The notes: generated by a model from the letters alone, not told the origin. 64,000 nt of DNA from Pegea sp. RAD2-039 (GCA_034620365.1 JAQGEQ010000225.1:186001-250000); one strand, 5' to 3'; shown: positions 1-11,626, counted from the first letter of the stretch. Made by a program: numbers and translations.

Positions 1-50
1 TAACAGTTTAGAAATGGCAATGTTCAAATTCTGCTTGAAATGATTACGTA
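1..50 (-). mobile_element. LINE-A 3' fragment (edge copy)
   Basis: The first ~45 bases match the tract around 19560-19615, which covers the end of the reverse-transcriptase frame and the start of the 3' UTR of the LINE-A family, in reverse orientation. The copy is cut by the window edge, so its length is unknown. Confidence 0.5.
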
Positions 51-653
51 ATGAAGACTAAGCTAAAAGTTTTGATTTTAAATAAGCGGCAATTTTAAAG
101 CAATAATTAATTAGATTGAAAGTTATTCAAGATAATTTTATAAAACTGAACAAAATTATCTTCAAATATTATTTTAGATCAAGAAAAACATCAGTAATCA
201 TTGTTTAGATGTATTCTAAGATATCCCTTAAAAATACAAAAGAAATCTCACTAAAATAATCTTAAATAATATCCTATTACAACAGATTATGAATTTGTTA
301 TTTAGCAAAACTTTGATGCATCAAAACCTGTTTAGATTTATTTATTTGGATTTATTGGAAATACATTTTTTTATCAATTTTTATAAATTTCAAAAGATCT
401 CTGATCCAATCACTGACTCTGGAGAGAGGTTGAAAAAGAGATCTTTTAGAAATTTCTTAATTTTGTTGCTGAAGAAAGAGCTTGAGAAATTTATTAATTT
501 TTAAAAATTTTAAAATTCAAAAACCTCATTCTGTTAAAAGATTGAATAAATCAAATGATAATTTCAAAAGTAAATCTTCAAATTCTTTAAAATAATTGAA
601 AATTTATTTCAAAAATAAATAAAAAACCCTCAAAAATATCAGCAATTTTGATG
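51..653. other. AT-rich intergenic stretch
   Basis: No recognisable gene. The plus-strand ORF at 289-504 is AT-rich, has no family signature and looks like chance. The stretch probably holds the 3' flank of BOLA3. Confidence 0.5.
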
Positions 654-1057
654 TCATGAATCTTTAGGTATAAAAGTGAAGATTCGAAGCCCATGCATCT
701 TAGGAACTTCATCTTTTAGAGCTTCAGTGACCATTTTATGTTGTTTAAGAGTCCTAACACCAACAAAATCGACAGTTTCAATCTTAATTTCATACATCTC
801 TCCGCATCCTCCAGATATGTCATTCACTTGTACATTAGAGGCTTTTGGAAATCTATTTTTCAACAACTGATTAATTCGGATTTCTCCATCTGTTGCTGAT
901 GCAGAATAACTCCTAAAAACTGAACCAATTATTAGTGACGTCATCAAATTTGAATTGGTTTTTGGGACTTACAGTTAGTTTGGTTTTTTAGGTTTTCAGA
1001 TTTGTTAGTTGATGTGAATCCTCTGAAAAAGTTTCTTGATACTATTCGAGAAAACAT
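654..1057 (-). CDS. BOLA3: BolA-like protein 3 (mitochondrial Fe-S cluster assembly)
   Basis: Two exons on the minus strand, 1057-973 and 919-654, joined by a 53-bp GT..AG intron, give 116 residues. Exon 1 encodes a Ser/Arg-rich N-terminus starting MFSRIVSRNFFRG, as expected for a mitochondrial targeting peptide. Exon 2 holds the whole BolA domain, with the DISGGCGEMYEI core, the conserved invariant Cys and the C-terminal HGLRIFTFIPK, all close to animal BOLA3. BOLA3 acts with GLRX5 and NFU1 late in mitochondrial [4Fe-4S] assembly (family knowledge). An ATG exists at the front of the exon 2 reading frame, but the spliced start supplies the targeting peptide and uses an in-frame acceptor (TTCAG). 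The intron contains TGACGTCA at 936-943. Confidence 0.85.
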
Positions 1058-2070
1058 TTTTAAGATTATTGATTGATATATGAAATGTCTGTTGATAAAA
1101 TGAAATATTAATTGTTTGAATATTTATTGAACTTATAAATAAAAATTTTATTAAAGTATAAAAGATTTTTTTATTCTTTAAATCAAATCAACTGCAGATA
1201 AAAAATAATAATAAAACTGATATACAATTAAGAATTATGAAAAAAAAACAGTTATTATTATGAAGATAAGATCCAAACAATAAATACATTTTAAAACAAA
1301 ATTTATTCAAAGAAACTTTTAAGTAACTTAAAACTAGATTTTTTAAAACTATTCAAAAATGTTGAATAATAAAACACTTTAGGGTATAATAAAATATATT
1401 AAATGTTTATAAAACTTTATTTATTTTAATATGGTACAAAATTTATATTTCAATTTGACATTAAAACAATTTGATTAAAAAAACTACATTTAAAATAATT
1501 AATATATGATCTTATAAACCAAAAAAGTCGTTAGCTTTTATTGTTCATCAAAAAATTTGTAGCATTATAAAAGTAATTTTTTTTAAATCAGTTAAAATAA
1601 TAATTATATAAATATTTATTATAAAAACAACTCCAGACATATGCTTGTGAAATGACTTTGAAGTAAGCAACGGATTAAATGGCTATTTAAAAAAAAGTAT
1701 AAATTGTTATTTATTATATTACCAAATTTATCAAATTAATACTTAAAGTAAAATTAATTGTATTATAAATTATTTGTTAATAGAAAAATATTAAATTTGA
1801 AACATAATTTAAAAGAACCTGAAGCAATTTGTATAGCAAAAACCCAATTATACATAAAAAGTTATCTATTTTGTTGATAGTATTAGTAAATATATTTGTT
1901 TATTTACTCTACTATGTTTCTCAACGAAACAAAAAGTTATCTCTAATTTTTAAATGTTTCCAGCCACAACATTTTGTCTGATTCAAAATTTTATTTATAA
2001 AACTCTGCAATTTTGGTAGTTTAATTTTTAAACTTATGAAATCACTTTTGTGTAAATTAAGAACCAAACT
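1058..2070. other. AT-rich intergenic stretch
   Basis: Upstream of BOLA3. Low-complexity A/T tracts; no ORF, RNA gene or recognisable repeat seen. Confidence 0.5.
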
Positions 2071-2222
2071 ATATTCAAATTGTTGCAAGACTTGTAAAAG
2101 TAGATGATAATAGTGTGCTTGTATATAAAGCTGGGCATAAAGCTTCTATCTTGCAATCCTTTAAAACTAAATCCACAAAGTCTGAACTTATAACTTTCTA
2201 TCGCCAACCAGCTACTCTTTGA
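2071..2222 (+). pseudogene. Possible decayed Hsp110/Hsp70-superfamily fragment
   Basis: One frame stays open for about 49 codons, from the CAA near 2074 to a TGA at 2219-2221. It encodes a patch ending in SELITFYRQPATL. This resembles the substrate-binding region of Hsp110/HSPA4 proteins, where a V-[FY]-x-x-x-H/G stretch is followed by a LTFYR-x-x-[PF] motif. There is no start, no ATPase domain, and the frame breaks soon after. I read it as a degenerate copy; the match rests on one short motif. Confidence 0.25.
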
Positions 2223-3222
2223 ACTGATACTCCATCAATGTATTCATTATTTCCAATTATTTGAATATCTTCGATCAGATATCGTCAAAGATATCGTCAA
2301 AGATAAAGGTACTGTATCATTTACACTTTTAAAATCTTTGCAAAATCAACCAATAATTTTTATTATTGTAAAGACTTTTTAAGATAAATAAATTTAGATA
2401 AAATATTTTTCACTAAATATAGAAGATAATTCTGAAGAATTTTTAAAGGAAAACTTTAATTTTAGAGTTTTTGATTCTTAAAAACAAATATATATGAAAA
2501 TCTAAGCCATTAATTTTTACGTTAATTGACTATGTTGTCGTAAAATTTATGTAAAAAGTTAGATTTTAATTTTGGGAGCACTCTTACTTTTTTTTATTAT
2601 TTTCAAACTATACGTAAAAACAATCAACAAACATAAGAATTTTGTTTTTATGAAATCGTCGAAACTTTGGGCGGTTACCTTTTAGAAGTCGTGCTTAGAA
2701 TCCAAAGGTATTTTCTTGTCCTTCAAAATGTATTGTTTAAACGATTTTCTTTACTGTAATATTTGTACATTGTTTACCTAATACTTAATTTTACTTTTGT
2801 GTTTATTTTTTGTTTACTTGATATTTAAATTGTATAGAAACTATATTATAAATAAAATTTCAATTATTTAAATACTTTGAAATAAGCAACTTTCTAACTA
2901 TTTGTATTATGCTCTGCTGTTTTAGTTTTTCTTTATTTTAATACTTTCTTAATTTGCTTTTTACACTTTCCACATCTCATAAACTTAAAACTTTTTTGGA
3001 TTAAATATACAAAATATAACTATACAAATATAAAATAAATATACAAATTAAAAGCTTCTTGTTTTCTTTAGATAAATTTATTTCTCAGTTCGTTTTTTTT
3101 TCTTTTTTCGCAAAAATTTATTTATCTAATTCGCTCTCCAAATGAACTTTTGAAAAACAATTTCATAACTCTCAGATATAACAATTTCTGCTTCTAATTT
3201 TTTACACTGATTGTTTAGCGAA
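2223..3222. other. Intergenic stretch upstream of the ELAV-like gene
   Basis: AT-rich. A short direct duplication (GATATCGTCAAA, twice) lies near 2278-2303. Nothing else supportable; the proximal part probably contains the ELAV-like promoter and 5' UTR. Confidence 0.4.
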
Positions 3223-4682
3223 ATGGAGTCCAACTGTCGAATCAATAGTCTTAATTCTACCACCAGTACAGAACACTCCAATTGTAAGTGAACATCTTAT
3301 ATTCTTTCATCTGCATCATCTACTTTAACGCAGCAAAAGATATACAAGAGGAAGAACCTTTTGCAGAATCTCTCACAAATTTGATAATCAATTATTTACC
3401 TCAATCTATCGTTCAAGAAGAATTATACAATTTATTCGAGTCTTTTGGCCCTATCGTTTCTTGCCGTCTTATACGTCACCGTGGAACTGGTGAGATGTCA
3501 CTGATGACGTCACGGCTTGACATCTATTGATGTTTTAGGAGAAAGCTTGGGTTATGGGTTTGTCAACTTTAGTAGTGCTGAAGCTGCTGCGAAAGCTGTT
3601 CAAAAGTTAAATGGAGTTCGAATTCTTCGCAAGACTTTGAAAGTAGTTACTAGGACTAGTTATGACGTCACAATGATGGCGACCATTTTCGATTTGGTTT
3701 TTTTTCTCTATTTAAAATTTTTTTTTTCAAAGAAGCGTTTTAAATTTCAGATTATAAATATATCAACAGATGATGCTCTGGTGGCTTCTCACCATTATTA
3801 TTTGGATTTCTATAAATTAAATATTTTAATTTCAATTTTTTGCCACTAGGTGTCGTACGCGCGGCCGAGTAATCCACAGATTAAAGATACAAATCTCTAC
3901 TTTAGTGGTCTGCCCAGCGGTTACAACATCAATAAATTGACGCAATATTTCGAACCATTCGGCAAAATTATAGCTTCGCGCGTACTTACTGACCAACTTT
4001 CAGGTAAAGAGTGTTTATGACGTCACACTATCGCGTTTTCACCTCTATTTTTAGGTTATCCGCGCGGCGTCGGTTTTGTGCGCTTTGACAAACGCATCGA
4101 AGCGGAACGCGCGATCGCTAGCTTGCATAACAAGACGTTGGATGGAAAGCCTCTAGTTGTCAAGTTCGCTAAAAATCCTCTTTACAACCATCGCCATAAC
4201 AACCATAACAAGTGTCCAAGACGAGCGCATAGCGACCGTAAAACAAGGTGGTTCTCCGCAACGCTTCTTCACTTTGTTACGTCATCTCTTTAGAGCACCA
4301 AATGGTCTAGAGGTTATGACGTCATCGCCACGACACGACTTCTGCATCTTTGTTTTCAATTTGGACCCAGAATGGGACGAAATTAATTTGTGGAATCTAT
4401 TTGGACCCTACGGCGCTATAAGCAGTGTGAAGGTTGCTAGGTTACGTAGGTGAGTGATGACGTCACACTGACGCGCTTGTGTTAATCGCGTAGATAATGC
4501 GCGAGGAGCAAACTGGTCGATGTATAGGATACGGGTTCGTGAATATGATCAACAAACCAGAAGCTGTTAATGCTGTTCGTCAGCTGAACGGAAAACATGT
4601 TTTCAATCGCGTCTTGCAGGTGAGTGATGACGTGATCATGCCGGAAGTAACATCATTGTCGCAGGTTTCGTTCAAGAAATAA
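3223..4682 (+). CDS. ELAVL: ELAV/Hu-type RNA-binding protein, three RRMs
   Basis: Eight exons: 3223-3283, 3334-3489, 3539-3642, 3850-4003, 4055-4247, 4294-4432, 4494-4619, 4665-4682. They give 316 residues with every junction in frame. RRM1 begins [17 protein letters not shown] and has an RNP1 GYGFVNF. RRM2 has TNLYFSGLP and GVGFVRFD. A short basic hinge follows, then RRM3 with [11 protein letters not shown], the LFGPYGA loop, GYGFVNM and the C-terminal VLQVSFKK typical of ELAV. The family binds AU/U-rich 3' UTRs and introns to control mRNA stability and splicing, often in neurons. Introns are 45-61 bp except the 207-bp third. At least four carry TGACGTCA (3505, 3663, 4018, 4458). The sixth donor (AAG|GTTGCT) is weak, but is the only one restoring the RRM3 alignment. 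A polyadenylation signal AATAAA lies at 4791. Confidence 0.88.
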
Positions 4683-4790
4683 GAATTTATTGGATGAAGA
4701 AACTTTTTCTAATATTTACAAATGAAATGTAAAATCTAGAATGTTTTTTTTTATCATTTCAACTAATTTCCGATTTGCTTGAAATTGAAC

Positions 4791-4796
4791 AATAAA
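4791..4796 (+). promoter_or_regulatory. Polyadenylation signal of the ELAV-like gene
   Basis: AATAAA about 110 bases after the stop codon, in the AT-rich 3' flank. Confidence 0.5.
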
Positions 4797-5758
4797 TTAT
4801 CTGCAGCTGCATGCTGTCAACATAAAATCTCTTGCAGCTGGTTAATCGACAAGTTTAATTGGTTACTACATCAGTCTGTCGGCCGACAATCCTATTTCAA
4901 ATCCATTAATTTGCCAGCTTCAGGTTATTTTAGATAAAACTTTGAGGAGAAATGTTCAAAGATTTTATTTTAATCGATACAAGAAGTTATTTTTACAACT
5001 GGAACGGTGGGTTAGAAGAAAATTGTTTGTCGAAATCAACATTTCCAAGAAAACTTCAATTACAGCTTCTTGTTTTGTTTTAAAAAAATCTTGAAGTAGC
5101 CTCTCTCATTCACAAACCTTCCCACTATTGTTGTTTATCCTGTAGCGTTGGTACGCGCGATGATTTTGTGATGTCATCAAAGGAAGTAATCGACAGTCAC
5201 GTCGTCCTCACGTAATTCAACGTCAACTTATTTAATCGGATTAATGTGGGAAAAGTTGTTGGTGGCGGAAGTAGAATTACCTGAATATCTAGTTATTAGA
5301 ACTCCTGAAATATAATAAAGTTTAAAAATGAAGTTTGGAAACAGAAATAATTTAAAATAGAAAATTTGAAACACCATGTAAAATGTCACTGAAAATGTTC
5401 GCACCACGTCTGTCATCAGCACCGTGAGAAAACGGAAGATGATGAAGGCAATTAGCGCAATCGCTTCGTGACGTCATCAATGCTGCAGTAGATTTACAAC
5501 TAGAATTTTTCAAAACAATTTTTCCTTCAATTATTCGATTTAGATTTGAGAAAAAATTTTAAATTTATTCATAAATTATTTTTTAACTAGATTTTAAAAC
5601 TCGATAAATTTTAATCCGTAATAAAATTAGATTATCTCAAATCGAATCCGTGACGTCATCTATCTTTTGAGCTCAGAAAATTAAAAAATTTTTGAATTTT
5701 GAGTTTTTTTATTGAAAATTTCGCAAAACAGAAAAAAGCCAAAAAAGTTGAAATAAAA
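4797..5758. other. Intergenic or unresolved exon region
   Basis: Contains hydrophobic minus-strand frames around 5228-5480, with a plausible acceptor (ATTTCAG, near 5315) and a donor-like CAG|GTAATT. Two TGACGTCA copies lie at 5469 and 5651. These could be exons of a membrane protein or of the gene behind the 5759-6349 ORF, but I recognise no family and cannot close a gene model. Confidence 0.3.
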
Positions 5759-6349
5759 TCAAGTGGCAAAAATGGCGTCTTGACGACGAAGTCTTTTCAA
5801 AATCGAATTTAGCGAATTACTCCGCGTTTTAAAACTAGGTGTTGACATCACTGATGACGTCACGTGTTCGTCTTCGTCTTCTTTGAGTGTTGGAAGTGCA
5901 TTGTAACATCTCATCGTCATCGACGTTGTAAGCGCTCGAAACCATTCGTCACGTGACGTCATCGATGAGGCACGAAAGTCAATGTGACGTATACGATCGG
6001 TGACGTCATCATACTGACGCCACTCACCAATGACGATATGGAAACAGCAATCATCAGTGACGTCATTAAAAGAACCGCGATTTATAAGACAATTGATAAG
6101 TTTGAGACACGTGATAGGCTGAGCGAATCGATTACTCGAGTCAAACACTACCAAATAAGGAGTTATGACGTTTGTATATAAGCTGACGCGTACTCGTCGC
6201 GTCGTCACTGATGGCGTCATCTTTGGTTTCTTCATCGCTAGGTTATGACGGAATAGTAAAGTTCTGACGTCATCTTTGACTGGTTCTGGTTTGGTGGCTG
6301 GTAAGTTAGGAAGTTGAGAAGTTAGAAATAAATTTCCTGATTTCAACAT
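5759..6349 (-). CDS. Hypothetical protein with possible PH-like domain
   Basis: A 196-codon minus-strand ORF. Residues ~45-140 read like a divergent PH fold: strand-rich segments such as VRVSLYTNVITPYLVVF, a later HIVIGEW, and the closing helix-like SRDEWFRALTTSM, where PH domains keep a Trp. The tail is Ser/Arg/Lys-rich. The ORF carries five TGACGTCA copies (5855, 5954, 6001, 6058, 6265), some reading as DDVTD or MTS. Because the motif is common in introns here, part of the ORF may be unspliced intron; a GTGAGT inside the VIGEW codons is a candidate donor. No family name is justified. Confidence 0.4.
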   Translation of the reverse strand: MLKSGNLFLTSQLPNLPATKPEPVKDDVRTLLFRHNLAMKKPKMTPSVTTRRVRVSLYTNVITPYLVVFDSSNRFAQPITCLKLINCLINRGSFNDVTDDCCFHIVIGEWRQYDDVTDRIRHIDFRASSMTSRDEWFRALTTSMTMRCYNALPTLKEDEDEHVTSSVMSTPSFKTRSNSLNSILKRLRRQDAIFAT

Positions 6350-6358
6350 TTTGACTCA

Positions 6359-6412
6359 AAAGATGCAGAGATCAGAAGATGCAGAGATCAGAAGATGCAG
6401 GGATCAGAAGAT
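6359..6412. repeat. 16-bp tandem repeat, about 3 copies
   Basis: Unit AAGATGCAGAGATCAG repeated a little over three times with one A/G change, immediately upstream of the minus-strand ORF at 5759-6349. Confidence 0.7.
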
Positions 6413-9400
6413 GTCTCAAGAATAGAAAGCTTCTTTAAAAGAGTCTTCAGAAATCTCAACAAAAACTTCTTTAAAATCAAAACTCGGAAATAATCTTTCT
6501 AAAATTTCAAAAATTTTTCTGTTTTTTCTGCTTCATTTCAGCTTTTATTCTTTTTCGAACTTTCTTCTTTTGTTTCTATCTCGCGACACGTAATGACGCC
6601 ATAAAAAAATCTACTTCGCTTTTTTAAAAGCTTTTTTTAATAATTCTCTCTCAGCATCTAAATGTGAAAAATAATTTCAAAAATTTTCTTAAAATTCAAT
6701 AAAAATATATTTGATTCAAATTTCCAATTTTTTTTAATTCTTTATTTTCTAAATCGTTGTTCTGAACAACTTTTTAAAATCAATTTAACAACAAAAAACT
6801 ATTTTACCTGAAAATGGCAACTATTTAAAAAGCCATTTTTGGCCGGTTGTTGTGGCTACCTATGCTCACGGGTTTTTGTCAAAATCGATGTTTGTGTTTC
6901 ACGACAAAAAGCTGTCTTGACGTCATCAATAATGATAATCACAAGACCGGATGGATCAGTTCTTCTGCTTCAGATAATTATTTTTTTAAATTAATTGTTT
7001 CCTTTTAGTCTTTTATCAATATTTTTTTAATTTCTAAAAGTCATTTTGTGAAAAATATATTTTTAAAATGTTAAAAAAGTTTAGAATTATAATCAAAATT
7101 CTACAAATTTATTTGTAAAGTATTTTTATTTAATATATGTTTCAAAGAAAATTGTTAAACTGAGAAATAAATAAACAATAAAGTTTAATTTCTAATAATT
7201 TTGATTTCTTCGAATTGAAAGTTGAATTCAGAACAATTCAAAAAAATAAAAGTTTTGGGTGTGAATAAAGTAAATAAAATATTTCAGATAAAATAATTAT
7301 ACCAAAAACCAAATAAATTAAAAAATATTTATCAACAAAAACAAATTTTAAAAACATTTTTTTCAGTAATTTCATTTTTTCAATTTAATAAAAGAAAATT
7401 AAAAATAGATTTTAATGAAGTTAAAATTCAAAATGTTCAAAAAACTTTTTCTTTTTTTCCTTTTCGAAACTTTTAAATTTTCCGTTTCCTAAAAATATGA
7501 GTTTTATTAGGATCGAAGTAATGACGTCATCAAGAGACAGAGGCGAGATATGACGTCATGAGATTAATGAATCTTTTACACGACTTTGTTGAGTAAACAT
7601 CATAACAAAACTCTGACGTCATTGTTTTCATAGATTGGGTCAGGTGACGTAGTTACTGGTCAAGACGGAAAATATTTTGATGACGTCATAGTTTACTTCG
7701 TCGTTGTTTTAAAAAGAAATAAAAAAAACGAAATTTTGTTTAATAAAGCGTTTTGACTCAAAAACGCGATCTTGAAATTACTAGCAATGTTTTATCGATT
7801 TTAAATTGATGTTACCGAACTAAGTATGACGTCATTAGTGTGGAAAAGACGATTTTATTTATGTTTAAAAACTGAACTTTTCATTGAACGGATAAAATGG
7901 CTTAATTTAATTTTGCTTTTCTCTTCTTTTTGCTTAAATTTTTTTTTTAAATAAAGAATTAAAATGTTGATGTCATTACTTTGATTGAAATTATTTTGTG
8001 ACGCAGGAAAGACTTGCTTTTGTAACAAGATAACTTATATTAAGATAGATTCTTGTAAATAAATTAACCTTTTTTGCGTCAATGAAAAACTTATCAATAT
8101 TAACCGATTTATTAGCTGAGAATCAAAACTTCTTATCTTATTCTTTAAGTTTACATGAAAATCTATTGAATTTTGAAACTTTCCAATTTTTAAACTTTAG
8201 GTTTAATAAAAGAATAAATTTCTTTTAAATAAATACGAAGAAAACATAAATAATAATTTACTTTTCAAAGAATATATTTCTTACTTCTATTTTCAAGTAA
8301 GAAACCTCTAAATTAATAATTGATTTAGACATAGAGCTCACTAATTGAGTCTTTATCTTCATTTCTTACTTCATCTTTTCATTATTTCTTGTTTCTTATT
8401 TTATCCAACAAATTTGAAGCGTTTGAAGTTACAACGTTTTTGAATCTTAATTAATTTTTCTTCCATTTTTGTATTTGTTCAAATAAACTTCATAAAACTA
8501 TTTCCACATTTATTTATTTTCAATTATTCTGAATTTTCTTATTAAAGTAACACTTTGAAAGATCAAATCCAGGAGTCAAACATCCAGGATTAGAAAAGAT
8601 CTTTAAATGAAAATGAAGATTTGAGTCTCAAAAGTTGCCCAGATTAGAGAACTATTTTTTGAGAAATTTCAGATTTTGATTTATTTACAATTTGCTCATT
8701 TGCAAATCACCAATGAGGTAACTTAAAGAGTGCGTCACTCGATTAACCTTTAATTTTCATCAGTCGGTTTATTTGTTTCTCAGAAATTAGAAAGCTTGTT
8801 TGCCAGTTACTAATCAGGTAACTGAGGCTGACAGGCTTACGTAAGTTCAGTGATGAAAGTAAATCACGAGTAGTCACTTTAAACCAAGAAAGATAAAAGA
8901 TGGAAAATATTTCATGGCAATAAGGGTTTGGCTGGGGTAGGTAAGTCGTTGACAACATTAGACAGTGAAAGTTATCAACATGATTAGAAAGAAGGTTAGA
9001 AAAAGTTTCAAATTCAGTTGAACATCAAAACTTTGCTTAGTATGTGCGTTGTTCTTAATATCTAACAATTTAAACATTAATTAGTATGTCAGTCTTAACA
9101 TTTTAAAAGCAATATTTGATTGAAAATTGATTATAAATCGTAGAAGTAACTTTTATTTAAAGTTTAAATCATCAAACTGTAAAAGACCATTTTGTCACAT
9201 AAATGAATAAAACTTCTATAAAGCAATAATAAACAAATATATGAGTTCAGTTAGTACATTTTCTTATTTATAAAACATAAATTCCTTTCAATTTGTTCTC
9301 TTTTTACTTTAACTTGAACTTTTGAAATGAATAATTAATTTTTAAATTAAATTTTATTTAAACAAAATACTTATTACTATTATTACATTATCTACTTTCT

Positions 9401-10409
9401 AAGTCAGATCTAAGTATTGATGTAAAAGTCCCAGAGTATGTCCGCATCAAGAAACCATTTTTAATTTGCACGAATCTGTTGCAAATGTACCAGTGAAGGA
9501 ATTCTGCTGCTATTATTGAACATCCTGATATGGTTTTTGGTTTTCACATTCTGCATTTGTCGTTTTGTGTGGTCTTATGTACTTTTGATCTTGTGTCGCT
9601 ACTAGTAGTCTTTTCGCTTCTGCCCTTGCACCTTTGTACTGCTAAGCCATCTGTATTTGTGATTCAAGGACACATTGACCATGTATGATTTTTCAAACGT
9701 TCTCTCAGCTGCTTTTTGCAACTAGCTTCATGTTTAGAGAGCTCCACTCATGATTTTTTGATCTTGTTGATTCTACAATACAACAATTTATCTAATTTCT
9801 AAAAAATTGTTACAAAATTTTAACTCTTTGAATTAACCTAAATAAAACTTGGGAATTTTCAAAAAAAACCATTTTATCCTAAAATTTTTGATTTCAAAAT
9901 GTTAATCACAATATGAAATTTTATTTTTTCATTTTCTCTCTTTAGTTCAAAATCATCTTTATAAATTATTTTGAAATTAATTTATGCAAAAAATTATTTC
10001 GATTTATAATTTTTTGTAGTTTGTAAAAAAATTGTTTAAAATCTTTAACCATTTTGTTATTTTAAATTTTCTTAATATTTTAAAACTTTAAAAACTTTGT
10101 TTTAATTATAAATTGTTTTATTTATTAAAAATACCAATAAGTTTAATTTAAATTAACTTTTTTGTATTTTTGGTTTTTAATATTATTTATTTTTTTCATT
10201 CATTTTTTACCAAAATAAGTTTTTATAAAAACAAATTTATTTCTTTAGTTTTAAACTAACAATTTAAATGTTTGTTGTATAGATATATTTATAAATTTTA
10301 GCTTTTAAATTATTATAAACTTGATTTAAACTAATTTAATTTTTAAACTTATATTTACAATAAAATTAAAAGTTTTTTTTTAATTAAAAAGTGTCTTTGT
10401 AAACTTAAA
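6413..10409. other. Long stretch with no identified gene
   Basis: Mostly AT-rich intergenic DNA. Tracts near 6810-6970 and 7490-7860 are richer in CpG and carry six TGACGTCA copies (6918, 7522, 7551, 7614, 7681, 7827). On the minus strand the first keeps an open frame containing DDVKTAFCRETQTS. These may be exons and introns of an unrecognised minus-strand gene continuing toward 5759. A less AT-rich tract at about 9400-9790 has no open frame on either strand. The rest shows nothing I can support. Confidence 0.35.
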
Positions 10410-11282
10410 ATGAAATCTGTTGAATGTGATTATGCAAAAATTATTTATTCTTGCACTGAAGCCGGCCATGGGTTGGAAAGGCCTTTATTTGGATCAAATT
10501 GTGTCTTCCAGATCTCACAATTTCAATCAGAAAATTTGATCTTTAAACAAGATTTCGACTTTGGCTCCTCTGAAAAAGGTGCTAGCAGCTTATTAGGTTA
10601 TAAAATTGGTGAAGCAGGTCCAAGAAAAGTTGGTTTTGTAGCTGGTGAACTGGCTGATATTATAGAAACTTGTTTGGAAACACTAAAGTGTGGTCAAATA
10701 TGTAAATTTGTTATTATTCTAAATGTTGATACTGATGTATTGATTAAAGAAAGTAAATTTAGTTTTACTTTACAACTAACATCTATCGAAGATAATTTGG
10801 AATTATTTGAATATTCTTCAAAACAACTTTTTCATATTTCTAATGATCTGAAATCTAAAGCTACTTGTTGTTTTAAAAACTCTCAAATATTTTCTGCTGC
10901 TTTATTATACGCAAAAGCACTTAAAATTCTTATATCTACACGCTCACAAAACAAGACTAATGATGAAGATTACATCAATTTGAAAAATACTTTGCTTCTA
11001 AACATGGCTGCTTGCCAATTGAAAAGAAAGTTTTATCGCCAGGCATCTTTGAGTTGCTCTTCAGTGCTTCTAACTCAACCTGAGTCAGTGAAGGCTTTAT
11101 ATAGAAGAGGTAAAGCTTACTTGATGGTAAATGATTTAGAAGAAGCTGAAAAGGACATCCAAAGCTGTTTACGTTTGAACTCTGATTGTAAAGCATCTCA
11201 AGGGTTGTATGATGAATTTAAAAGTAAACGAAATCAGAAGAATAAGTTATATGCTTCTAGATTGCGTTCTATGTTCTCATGA
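10410..11282 (+). CDS. FKBPL: FKBPL-like TPR co-chaperone (intronless)
   Basis: A 290-residue single-exon gene. The first ~130 residues resemble a degenerate FKBP/PPIase-type domain, ending in FSFTLQLTS, which matches the strand before the TPRs in FKBPL. Residues ~140-275 form three TPR-like helical pairs, including LLNMAACQLKRKFYRQA and VKALYRRGKAYLMVNDLEEA. The C-terminus ends SRLRSMFS, as the vertebrate protein ends in LRKMF. FKBPL binds HSP90 through its TPRs and lacks PPIase activity (family knowledge). FKBP6 or AIP relatives are alternatives, but the C-terminal match favours FKBPL. Having no introns sets it apart from its neighbours; retroposition is possible. It is convergent with CFAP77. 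AATAAA lies at 11353. Confidence 0.65.
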   Translation: MKSVECDYAKIIYSCTEAGHGLERPLFGSNCVFQISQFQSENLIFKQDFDFGSSEKGASSLLGYKIGEAGPRKVGFVAGELADIIETCLETLKCGQICKFVIILNVDTDVLIKESKFSFTLQLTSIEDNLELFEYSSKQLFHISNDLKSKATCCFKNSQIFSAALLYAKALKILISTRSQNKTNDEDYINLKNTLLLNMAACQLKRKFYRQASLSCSSVLLTQPESVKALYRRGKAYLMVNDLEEAEKDIQSCLRLNSDCKASQGLYDEFKSKRNQKNKLYASRLRSMFS

Positions 11283-11352
11283 TTTCAGATTATAATTGAA
11301 TATATGAAGTAGTTTTGTAGAAATTTTTGCATCTAAATTTTGTACTTTCATA

Positions 11353-11358
11353 AATAAA
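11353..11358 (+). promoter_or_regulatory. Polyadenylation signal of the FKBPL-like gene
   Basis: AATAAA 71 bases after the stop codon, followed by T-rich sequence. Confidence 0.5.
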
Positions 11359-11626
11359 TCTTTTCATTTAAATAAAATATCTGAAACTTTATTATTTGGT
11401 ATTTATTTAAAGTTGCCTATTAAACGCTAATGACCCAACAACAACATTAAACATCTACAAACACAAAGGATTTATTATTGCATTGTCAGTATAAAAACTT
11501 GGAAAGTCAGCTGGAATTGTTTGGATAGTTCAATAAAAGGTTTTTATAAGATTATGTAATATTGCTGTTACTAATAAAGTAACTTAGGCGAATAACAAAC
11601 ACTAAGATGGGATGGAGTCTGATGTT

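Noticed and set aside
936-943. Reading each TGACGTCA as a cAMP-response promoter element
   Set aside because: Most copies lie in introns, exons or 3' ends far from likely transcription starts, and the density is far above what promoter function needs; a CREB role is possible for some but not shown.
4078-4293. RRM2 reading frame continuing to a stop at 4293
   Set aside because: It reads into a 46-bp intron. Splicing AAG|GTGGTT to TTTAG|AGCACC connects RRM2 to RRM3 in frame.
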